Source: Artemia franciscana (taxonomy: Eukaryota > Arthropoda > Branchiopoda > Anostraca > Artemiidae). Taken from it: a stretch of DNA of 64,000 nt. The translations under genes and the position numbers were made by a program. The DNA is taken from assembly GCF_032884065.1 (NCBI RefSeq), contig NC_088868.1, positions 36,758,867 to 36,822,866 of the forward strand. Direction: 5' to 3'. The notes beneath the pieces were generated by a model. It saw only the letters and a list, made by a program, of their open reading frames with translations, had not been told where the DNA came from and searched no databases. This document shows, one piece after another, positions 54,601 to 64,000 of the stretch (the stretch's first letter is position 1; each line of letters begins with the position of its first letter).

Positions 54601-55185
54601 GGGGGGGGGGGGGGCGGCAGCCACCCAAGTTCCTCTCCTAATTCCTGTACGAGGAGTACAGGAATTATTAAATTACATCCACCATGGATTGTAGAAAAAC
54701 GTACAGAAATAATATGAAAAAAACTTCGTTTTCTTAAAGAGTTAAAGAGGCTGCGTCCCAAAGTCGAACCTTAAAACGTACAGGAATTAGAAGACGCAGT
54801 TGGGGGGCTGCCGCCCCCCAAACCCCCATATTTTAAAGACTCTTTTGTACAGGTTTTTTTTTTTTGGGGGGGGGGGACTTCATTGTTACTAATTACTAGT
54901 TTCGGCGCAATGGTTCTCCTGTCCTCTTGTGTTTAACATTTTTCGAAGTTATTCCATTATTCATTCATTTCAATTTTTTGTTAATTAAAAGAGGGCCTTT
55001 CCGAAGCCAAGAGCTGGGGGTTAGCAAAAAAACAAAAAACCTGTACAAAAGAGTCTTTAAAAGCTGGGGGTTTGGGGGGCGGCAGCCCCCCAACTGCCTC
55101 TTCTAATTCCTGTACGTTTTAAGGTTCGACTTTGGGACGCAGCCTCTTTAACTCTTTAAGAAAACGAAGTTTTTTTCATATTATT
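54601..55185. mobile_element. Foldback with ~155-bp, nearly identical arms
   Basis: Left arm 54708-54864 (AATATGAAAAAAACTTCG, GAGGCTGCGTCCCAAAGTCG, GGGGGGCTGCCGCCCCCC, TTTTGTACAGGTTTTT) is repeated in inverse at 55030-55185 with very few differences. A third, partial arm lies at 54601-54645. Confidence 0.92.
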
Positions 55186-55905
55186 TGGTGTAAGGCGTTG
55201 TAGCTTATCTTATTAAATTTATATTATTATCATATTTAAATTTGGCGGGCACTATTACTAAACACTTCATAGCTTCATATTAGGGCGGATACAATTGATA
55301 TTGGGGGGGGGCACTAAAAGTTTGACTGTATCTGGAGGTGTTTTTTATTACTTTTTGGCCTTAATTCCTGTTTTTTCCTAATTTGTTTGAAAAACATATA
55401 GTTGTAGAAATCTCCATTTAACCAAATCTATTGGTCAGAATACATTTTCTCTGTTCTTGGTATTTTAAAGAGTCTATTAAATGATCTGATGCTAAATGTG
55501 AAAAATTTCAAAGTGGAGATATTGATTTGGCTTTTAACAACTTTTTGTGTGTATGCTTCTATATCTAATTGAAATTTGTCAAGGATTTTTTGTGATAAAT
55601 TGGGCTTGAGGTGCTGTCTACTCTCCAGTACCTGCTGTACATTTTGGATTGTCATGTGTTCTGCCATGTATGGCACGCTTCCCTCCCACCTCTTCGTGTC
55701 ATATTTGCGACATTTTAGCCCTACTTGGTGTGCGCAGGGTTACCACCTCGGTCAATTTCTAAAGTGCTTTAATGGCCCAAATTCGCGTGCTACGCAGTGA
55801 TTTTTGGCACTACAGTCAAAAAATTTGTTGGGCGTGTGGCAGCTTGTGCTGTGACGCGTGCTTTTTCCGTTTAAGTGTACTTAGATTAGTTTTGGGGTCA
55901 GTTTT

Positions 55906-57841
55906 TATGGCACTTGGTATTAACCAAGTGACATATAGCAGTCGCCAATTCTGTCGGTCTGTCGGTCTGTCCCGGTTTTGCTACTTTAGGCACTTCCAGG
56001 TAAGCTAGGACGATGAAATTTGGCAAGCGTATCAGGGACTGCACCAGATTAAATTAGAAATAGTCGTTTTCCCGATTTGACCATCTGGGGGGGAGTGGGG
56101 GCCCGGTTAATTCGCAAAAAATAGAAAAAATGAAGTATTTTTAACTTATCAGCGGGTATTTGGATCTTAATGAAATTTCATGTTTGGAATGATATTGTGT
56201 CTTAGAGCTCTTATTTTAAATCCCGACCGGATCTGATGACATTGGGGGGAGTCGGAGGGGGAAAACCTAAAGTCCCGGTTTTGCTACTTTAGGCACTTCC
56301 AGGTAAGCTAGGACGATGAAATTTGGCAAGCGTATCAGGGACCGGACCAGATTAAATTAGAAATAGTCGTTTTCCCGATTTGACCATCTGGGGGGGGGGA
56401 GTAGGGGCCGGTTAATTCGGAAAAATAGAAAAAATGAAGTATTTTTAACTTATGAGCGGGTGATTGGATCTTAATGAAATTTGATGTGTGGAATGATATT
56501 GTGTCTCAGAGCTCTAATTTTAAATCCCGACTGGGTCTGATGACATTGGGGGGAGTTGGAGGGGGGAAACCTAAAATCTTGGAAAACACTTAGAGTAGAG
56601 GGATCGGGATGAAACTTGATGGGAAAAATAAGCGCAAGTCCTAGATACATGATTGACATAATCGGAACTTATTTGTTCTCTTTGGGGTAGTTGGGGGGGG
56701 GGGAGTAAGTCTTAAAAATTAGAAAAATGAGGTATTTTCAACTTGCGAACGGGTGATCGGATCTCAATGAAATTTGATGTTTAGAAGGATATCGTGTCTT
56801 AGAGCTCTTATTTTAAATCCCGACCAGATCTTGTGATGGGGGCGGGGAGTTGGGAGGGGGAACCTAAAACTTGGAAAACACTTAGAGTGGAGGGATCGGG
56901 ATGAAACATGGTGGGAAAAATAAACACAAGTCCTAGATAGATGATTGACATAAACGGAACGGATCCGCTCTCTTTTGGGTAGTTGGGGGGGGGGTTAATT
57001 CTGAAAAATTAGAAAAAATGAGGTATTTTTAACTTACGAACGGGTGATTGGATCTCCATGAAATTTGATTTTTAGAAGGATATCGTGGCTCAAAGCTCTT
57101 ATTTTAAATCCTGACCGGATCTGGTGACATTGGGGGAAGTTTGGGGTGGGGAGACCTAAAATGATGGGAAACGCTTAGATTGGAGGGATTGGGATGAAAC
57201 TTGGTTGGAAAAATAAGCAAAAGTCTTGCATACGTAATTTACATAATTGGAACGGATCCGCTCAATTGCGGGGGGGGGGGGTAATTCTGAAAAATAAGAA
57301 AAATAACGTATTTTTAACTTACGAAGGAGTGATCGGATCTTCATGAAACTTCATATTTAGAAGGACCTCGTAACTCTGATATCTTATTTTAAATCTCAAC
57401 CGGATCAAACGTAATTGGGGGGGGGCAGTTGGGGGGACCGGAAATCTTAGAAAATACTTAAAGCGGTGAGATCAGGATGAAACTGGATGGGAAGAATAGA
57501 AACCTGTCTAAGATACGTGACTGACATAACTGGACCGGATCTGCTCTCTTTGGTGGAATTGGGAGGGGGGAGGTAATTTTGAAAATTGAGGTATTTGTAA
57601 CTTACGAAAGGGTGACCAGATCTTAATGAAATTTGATATTTAGAAGGATCTTGTGCTATAAAGTTTAACTTTAGGTTCTGACCTTCTCACAAGTGCCAAA
57701 TGAGCTCTTGGCTCTTGGCTCTTCCGACCTCGTACCATATGAGCTCTCGGCTCTTCCGACCTCGTCCAAGTGAGCTCTTGGCTCTTCCGACCTCGTACCA
57801 TATGAGCTCTCGGCTCTTCCGACCTCGTCACAAGTGCCATA
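55906..57841. mobile_element. TIR element made of ~290-bp subrepeats
   Basis: Ends TATGGCACTTGG (55906) and CAAGTGCCATA (57831-57841) are inverted repeats. About six internal units (TATTTTTAACTTA.GA.CGGG, TGAAATTTGATGTTT.GAA, GCTCTTATTTTAAATCCCGA, TTGGGGGG) start near 56130, 56435, 56727, 57020, 57300 and 57585. A GGTCTGTCGGTCTGTC word and a duplicated TTTGCTACTTTAGGCACTTC (55978, 56280) lie at the left. Same family as 37017-37855. Confidence 0.87.
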
Positions 57842-57863
57842 TGAGCTCTTAGCTCTTGTTCAA
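57688..57863. repeat. Minisatellite GAGCTCTTGGCTCTTCCGACCTC
   Basis: About five units of 30-33 bases (ATGAGCTCT.GGCTCTTCC then GACCTCGT), which also repeat the CAAGTGCC(A)A end of the TIR element. Confidence 0.9.
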
Positions 57864-58339
57864 TCTTTTTGAATAAAAATAAAAAGGAATAAATAAAAAT
57901 ATAAAATAGATATATAAATGTATTTAAATATATAAATTATATAAATAAATATGTAAATGTATGTAAATATATAAATGTATAAAATATAAATTAGATAAAT
58001 CAAAAAAACTAAAAGGGAAAAAATAAAAGGAATAAAAAATAAAAAGGAATAAAAAAAAATACCCTGAGCTGATTAGAGCTCTGAATGGGAAAATATAAGC
58101 TCATACGCATATCCCGTATTTAAATGTATTTAGATTATTGTCATGCATAAAAAATGTTCAGACATACATTTGATATGAGACACATCATGTAATTGAATTT
58201 TATATTTCTTGAATTTCAATTTAGTCATAGAAGAAAAAAAGTGCTACATTCAAAGTAGCATATGCCACAGTTCTATACATGATGAAATAGTGTTAAAATA
58301 GCACTTACGTGCTACAGGTGGCAACCTTGGCATAGCACC

Positions 58340-59312
58340 ACTTGATATTTCTGTTTTGAAGATGCGTAACCCCTGGGTTTGAATATTTGGCGTAGTGCCA
58401 ATAAGTATGTGTAAGTTAAAAGATAGAAATTGAGGTTAGTGTCGACAAAAAGCCAATGCCATCTAGCGTTTGATGTCTCTGGGCAGCTTGTCAATGTATT
58501 AATAAGGTAAATTTAGTGTAATTGACGTGATTCCCAAAATTAGTGTATTTAAGTTTCTGATCTCTATTTCTAAGAAAAAAAAACAATTCTGAAGCTTGGA
58601 AAGAATGCTAAGAAACGCTAAACATTAGCTACCGTTCCTGATTTTATTTGTCAAAATCAGCTCCAGGCTCCACTTTTATATGTTACTCATACCTTTTGGC
58701 ATAGTGCTGTGATATTACTTCATTGAGTAGGCTACGTACGCATTGGACTAGTTTTGTCTAGTGTCATATATCTGTTTCTAGTGTCATAGTTTTCTCTAGT
58801 GTCATATTATTGTAATGTCATGTTTGCAGCATGACATGTGGTGCACCATGTGGTGCAGTGTGCACCACATGGTGCACACTGCCTGGTGTTGCATTTTCTG
58901 AAGATGGTTGACCTCTCGACTTTGCTATTTGGCGTTTCGCCAAACAGTATGTGTAATTTGAAAGAGTGGAAACTGACGCTAGTGTCGATAAAAAAAAAAG
59001 CCAATGCCATCTAGCGTTTGGAGTTTTTGGGCAACTTGTCAATATATTAATAAGGTAAATTTAGTGTAATTAACATAATTCCCAAAATTAGTTTAGTAAT
59101 AAGTGTCTGATCTCTGTTTCTAAGGAAAAAATATATGAAGCTTGGAAAGAATGCTAAGAATTGTCAAACGTTAGATGTTGCTAGTGATTGTATTTGTCAA
59201 ATTAGCGTCAGATTCCATTCCCATACCTTTTGGCGTAGTTGCTATAATATTACTTCATGGAGTAGGCTACATACGCATTGGATTAGTTTTGTCTAGTGTC
59301 ATATTTCTCTAC
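58340..59312. repeat. Two tandem units of ~540-bp period
   Basis: 58345-58800 and 58895-59312 share AGCCAATGCCATCTAGCGTT, GGTAAATTTAGTGTAATT, GAAGCTTGGAAAGAATGCTA and CATACCTTTTGGC; about 80-85% alike by eye. Between them is the palindrome at 58838. The minus-strand frames in both units share N.RWHWLF but are broken or short. Confidence 0.85.
58838..58878. repeat. Palindrome GTGCACCATGTGGTGC / GCACCACATGGTGCAC
   Basis: Two perfect 16-base inverted arms with a 5-base spacer; each arm is itself close to a palindrome. Confidence 0.92.
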
Positions 59313-59314
59313 TT

Positions 59315-61490
59315 TTTTTCCGGTTCGTCTTGGTTCGTCTCGCTTGATGATCACAATTACCGAAATTATGGACCTGTTTTGGCATTTTATCATTTGTGCT
59401 TGAAATGGATTGTTCAAATACTGATGACGATATAGCTGTGAGTCTTGTTTAATTATTTTTCATTACTTAATTTGATTTTATTCGCTTCTAGCGTACCGAC
59501 AGAAAGGCTAATTTGTAAGTCGCTGGGTGACGTTTTTTTTTGTCAAAGCAAAAACTGTGCCTCTCCTCAAAATGTGCTGGATCATTAGCCTGCTCTGTTA
59601 AGGCCCATTCACAGTGAAATTTTGCTATTTCGAGATTTAGCTGGCTCAAATTTGACCCAAATTAAATTTTTAAGAGGACTTTCTGATTGAATAAATAGTC
59701 AGTGAAAAATTCTAATTAGTTCAAATTAGTACTAGTTAAATATCATTTAGCTTAGTACTAGCTCTCCATAAGGAAATACTACAAAATTATGGAAACTACT
59801 TTAATATGTTCTAAATTTCATTCTAAATTAACGTTTTTATAAGTTTATTCTTTAAAATTCAGACAATATATCTCCAAAATGAAGACTGTTAAACTTGACC
59901 CCTCCCCCCTGATGTAGCCCAAATAATTTATATCCTCAAGGAATTTTCAGTAAGGCTAATCTTTTCTTCCCGTCGCTGGTTTACAGTTTGTCATTAAATT
60001 CTTAAGAAAAGTCACACTACTGAAAATTTACTGCGTATATAGCCTATAATTTCTGTTATATATTTGTATATAAGAAGGTGGTGCAGGGGAGGGGGAGGGG
60101 GAGGGAGAGTGAAGTTTTGTGGTCTGCATTTAGGAACGATGTAAGTAAGTATTTTATCATAATTCAAAATAGTTTCAAGAATTGTATACTGTGTCAAACA
60201 GATAAAAGTTCAATAGGAATGACTCCTTTTATTAGACAGTGGTATCCCTATTGAGATTTTTATTTGTTTGTCATAGAAAGACGTGGTTATTTGGGACCCC
60301 TTTTCTGCCAGAAATAAATTGAAGGAACCCCCTCCCCTTATTAGTTTCTGCAGAACTATGTAATTCTATAACAACGTTAGTTTCTTACATTATTGAACGA
60401 TTAATAATTGTATACATGTATAGGCTATTTATTTATTTATCTGTAAATTTTCATCGAAAATGACACTGTAATTTTCTATGAAAATTGGCAACATAATAGC
60501 CATAGAATAGCCAAAAACTGGCCAAGGAGTCATAAGGTCATATATCTCCTATGCAAGACACTAATCCAGTGAATGAAAATACAAAATTATCTGAATGAAA
60601 AAAATAAAATAAAAATTTAGTGAATGACAATATATTATCAATGTGGACTCATCAGGAGCATACTACTAGCCTGGTTTATCATAGAATATTCAAAAATAAC
60701 AACGTTTTATACTGTGTCCATTTGAGAGTGGAAGCATTAGAGTGGTGCCAATTTTTTAGCGCGCTATCTCCTCCTTTTAAACATTTAGAAAATGAAGATT
60801 TTGATGCCAATTTTTGTCGAATTTGGAACCATATATTTTTCATTGGCGTTTTCCCCTTATATTTTGAGTTTTTTTTTACCTTGTAGCCTTTTAAATTACC
60901 TTTTAATTAAATTTTAAATTAACCTTTAAACCTTTTAAATTAAATTTTGAATTATGTAGATAAGAAAAGCCCCTCCAACAATCCTGGTTAGACCACTCCT
61001 CCTCCCCTCCCAAAAGCAGAAGAGTGTGCAAAAATGGACTTTTTTCTTGAATCTGACCAGTACTAGTTACTCTGCTATCCTAGAAATGTGCCCCCTAGTT
61101 TGCCTGTATGCCAGGCTGATTGTCTGAATTTTAAAATACTAATTTAGATAGTGATAACTAAATGACACAGAGGTTGCCAACTCCCTCCTACCTAGTGTAC
61201 ATTTCGATGTGCCGCAGTTCTGCCACACTTTGTTTCATGTTGCACTTAATAAGCATTAACTTGAAATGGTTTCGAATTATTGTTTTCTTTATGGTATAGA
61301 ACGGTTTTGAGATGGGGCAGATCCCGTTATAGAATTTTAAATCTTAAAAAGATATTGCATTTTTGGGAGTATCTCAGCTCCTAATTAAGATGGAGACATA
61401 AACATGCATTAAATTATGGCTTTTCAAATAATTTTCAATATGATATGCAACACAAGCAGGGGTGGATCGGCTAGGTGCGCCCCCTCCTCC
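59315..61490. other. No gene recognised
   Basis: GGCCCATTCACAGTGAAA at 59610 after TTA resembles a Harbinger-type MITE end but no partner was found. Half of the 2750-type palindrome family (GACAGTGGTATCCCTATTG, TTATTTGTTTGTCATAGAAA) is at 60233-60280. The rest is plain AT-rich sequence. Confidence 0.45.
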
Positions 61491-61493
61491 CTC

Positions 61494-61501
61494 TCTCTCT
61501 C

Positions 61502-61562
<61 letters not shown>
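61494..61562. repeat. CT and TA microsatellite
   Basis: CTCTCTCTCT at 61494-61501 followed by a long TA run. Confidence 0.95.
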
Positions 61563-61563
<1 letters not shown>

Positions 61564-62230
61564 CATCTATATATATTGCATTTAAATGTAACATTTAGCA
61601 TAAATATTTTTGTCTCACAATAATTCTTCCAAGAGATCTGATGGGTTACGACTGATCTAACTGCAAATTTCTTTGTTCTCGCGGTCATAGATCTTCTAAC
61701 CACACATTTCTCTGTTCTTCATTTTCATTTGGTTTGTTCTGATCCTCACTATTGCGTATCTGTAAACGAATATTTTTATTGTTCTTCTCTTTCGTTTTTG
61801 AGTCGTTGTGGTTCTTGCTTCCACTTATCTTTTTAACTGCATATTTCTATGTTCTCCAATTTTGTTTTTGACTTGTTCTAATTGGCAGCTTTTCTAATAT
61901 TCTAACTAAATATCTCGTCGATCTTTAATTTCGTTTCTCATTGCTTCAGGCTTTTTTGGTGCCTTTTGCCTTAGCTGCTTAGATTGGTCTTGTCACTTTT
62001 GAGGGTCTGCATTGTTCTGTATCACCCGCCGTATATGTACATTTCTCATGCTGCTCTCTTGATCTTGTCTCATTTGATGGGTCAGTTTGTTCATTTTGGG
62101 CTCACTTCTTTTTTGTAGTCATTTTTTGCTTACGCTAATTTACTTTTGTGTCCTCTAGATATTATGAAACTGCTGAAGATGCCTATTGATATTTACATCA
62201 CTGAATGTGGACATGTGAATTTACATATTT

Positions 62231-62503
62231 CTAATTTCTTTGTACAAATGCTTCTAAAACGATTTTATAATATATTTTCCTTGTATCTTCGCTTTCAATC
62301 AATCTAATTGCTAAATTATTTAATCTTTCCTGATTTATTGTTGATATGGGATAGTTTTTTTTATTGGTTTTAGTCTGGAAAGTGATATCTTTCCAGAAGC
62401 AACGCTTACGGGAATTGTAAGAACATTTCACAATTGCGAAAACTGGTTGTTCATTTTGATGGTGGCGTGGAGTCCTTTCAAACGCGGGCCTGATCTGGCC
62501 CAA
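62231..62503 (-). pseudogene. hAT transposase C-terminal fragment
   Basis: The minus-strand frame ends ISTINQERLNNLAIRLIESE, which fits the C-terminal dimerisation motif of hAT transposases (consensus SxMxQERLxxLAxLxIE). The N-terminal half of the frame (MGQIRPAFERTPRHHQNE) shows no known motif. Weakly supported. Confidence 0.45.
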
Positions 62504-63289
62504 TCGCCCTTTTACCTACCCTGAACACAAGCACCTTTAAAAATAAACATTTTTGCCTCAACAATATTTAAAAACAAAATTAAAAAAGCTACCTTTTTAA
62601 AATTTTGAAAAAATTAATGTTGCTGATTGATCTGAGCTTAAAACACAAGCAAAATCTTGACCCGGCAATTCCTAAAGTTTTTAATTTATTATGAAATAAG
62701 TAACGAGGGGCTGCCGACTTTCATAAATTACGTGCTGCAGGTGCCATGTGCCAAGCATGACATGTCAACCTTAGCCACGCGTAGTAGTACTGGGCAGCAC
62801 ATATAACGCTTCGAGATGTATAATGGAACGTAGGTGGCCCTTGGATGAGTAAAAGTGCTTAGGTTCCTTGGTTCAAAAATAGAAGTTTTTTGCGCTGCCA
62901 GGAAGAATCCCCAGTTTATAAATACTGGAGGTGAATTCTGTGAAGATAAATTTTTTAATCAATTTTCTTTTAGTGTGCAGACCATGAAGGTTTTCTTGAC
63001 GCCTTGAAAACCTAAAGCGTGAAAGTTCCCTAATTACATGTAATTAGATGAGAATTATGATTATGGAACATTTTTAATTGGAAAGGGAAAGGAAGATTCA
63101 TTTCCTTATTTTTGTTTGCGCACGATATTTTTTCATATATTTCTTTTCATGCTCTATGATTTTTGGGTGTCATCTATATAGTTCTTGCATTGTTTTTTCC
63201 TTAAGTATAAATGCAGCTCCTACTTAAAAGCGACGTAGCCAGGTTGAGAGGTTGGAGCTGACCTTTAAGTAGTTTGGAGTTGCCCGGTT

Positions 63290-63620
63290 TTTCGGGTTAA
63301 CCTTTGTGAATCGTGGGTTTGTTTTGCGAATTAAGTGTAAAGGAGATAGTGCGTAAAGAAGGATAGTAAAAGAGGATAATCCCAGTTTATATTAATTAGT
63401 TTGGTAGACTTAAGCCTAAGGAAGACTGCCTTTTGGAGTATATGTCATCAAGTAGGAAGGTAAAACTATCAGATTTAAATTCACAAGATGATTCGAATGT
63501 CCTGTTGAAGAAATAAATGATTTGTTGGAGTTTGGAGGGTTCATTGCGCAATAATAGGTTCCAAACTTAATGCTATCAAAACAATATGCTTAAATCAGGA
63601 ATAAATGAAGCTGAATAAGC
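63290..63620 (+). mobile_element. LINE fragment (RT motif C region)
   Basis: KVKLSDLNSQDDSNVLLKK corresponds to the KTLEDLDYADDLIIL region in the LINE at 13280-14500, here with the catalytic motif decayed; SGINEAE follows as LRLGINDYEQ does there. About 300 bases. Confidence 0.5.
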
Positions 63621-63654
63621 GATGCAGATAACGGTTCGAACAGTTCGTGGCAAC

Positions 63655-64000
63655 GAACTGTAAGTAAGGAGCGACCGGGCTCAATAGTAACCGAAATTCT
63701 AAAAAACGGAATTTAGATACCAATAGATATATCAAAAGAATTGGATTTTTATGCTGATTTCAAATATAGAAGTTTCATTAAGTTTAATCTTACCCATCAA
63801 AGGTTAAGAGCCTGAGAAAATTTGCCCGATTTTCGAAAAAAGGGGAAACACCCCCTAAAAGTTATAGAATGTTAAGCGACCTTAATGAACATCACTTCAT
63901 CAGATTCAGCGTATCAGAGAACCCCACTGTAGTGGTTTCAAGCTCCTATCTACAAAAATGTGGAATTTTGTATTTTTTGCCAGAAGAAATATCACGGATG
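63655..64000 (+). repeat. Copy 2 of the repeat at 2345-2660, cut by window end
   Basis: AAGTAAGGAGCGACCGGGCT, then AATTTGCCCGATTTTCGAAA, CATCAGATTCAGCGTATCAG and TTTGCCAGAAGAAATATCAC, as at the left of the window. Confidence 0.85.

Noticed and set aside
55576-56008. Plus-strand frames with Cys-rich stretch CWACGSLCCDACFF
   Set aside because: They overlap the start of the TIR element, have no splice context and no recognisable domain.
1-64000. Search for LTRs, retroviral or capsid-bearing elements
   Set aside because: No paired direct long repeats with TG...CA ends around coding sequence and no gag, protease, integrase or capsid-like frames were seen.

Overview
This is a repeat-dominated, AT-rich piece of a eukaryotic nuclear genome. 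It has spliced genes with large introns, long microsatellites, Helitrons, LINEs, tRNA-derived SINEs, foldback elements and MITEs. A MADF-BESS protein and a HARBI1-type transposase fit an arthropod. Several repeat families (the one at both window ends and the 290-bp-period TIR element) look familiar from brine shrimp (Artemia), but that is memory, not proof. I see no bacterial-style operon, no CRISPR array and no retrovirus-like or capsid-bearing element.

Minus strand, 3.8-18.8 kb: I assemble four exons (18836-18773, 15869-15348, 12451-12293, 4050-3814) of a host gene. All junctions are phase 1, reading frames join cleanly, and the protein carries a duplicated ~50-residue module followed by a C2H2 zinc finger and the start of a second; the gene runs off the left edge. 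Its introns hold a Helitron cluster (4.4-9.1 kb), a decayed LINE (13.3-14.5 kb), poly-T tandem repeats and an AGT-type microsatellite.

19-23.6 kb: a ~1 kb ACTATACC-type satellite, then LINE remnants, including a reverse transcriptase fragment bracketed by inverted repeats and an antisense LINE tail.

23.6-31.5 kb: a 7.88-kb composite Helitron. It sits exactly between an A and a T inside the antisense LINE; removing it restores the LINE reading frame. It contains a nearly complete but broken Rep/helicase gene, short non-autonomous copies and three tandem 3' ends, each with a strong hairpin and CTAG. The cluster at 4.4-9.1 kb holds the same families, including an inverted, near-identical partner of the copy at 29.6-31.1 kb.

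31.5-45 kb: a MITE and a foldback element, then a convergent pair of genes: a MADF-BESS protein (plus strand, exons at 36.0 and 38.4 kb) and a PIF/Harbinger DDE transposase (minus strand, 39.5-44.7 kb). The transposase appears to have a 23-codon first exon ending in a GC-AG intron donor; that exon lies in a ~1 kb segment present twice, and only one copy keeps the frame. A MADF-type partner is common in this transposon superfamily, so the two may be one element.

45-64 kb: no convincing host gene. It holds foldbacks, a hAT transposase remnant (47.8-48.6 kb), SINEs, a LINE tail, a segmental copy flanked by a 43-bp direct repeat (52.4-52.9 kb), a tRNA-Lys-like pseudogene, a TIR element built of ~290-bp subrepeats (55.9-57.8 kb), a ~540-bp tandem duplication (58.3-59.3 kb), a hAT tail and LINE fragments.
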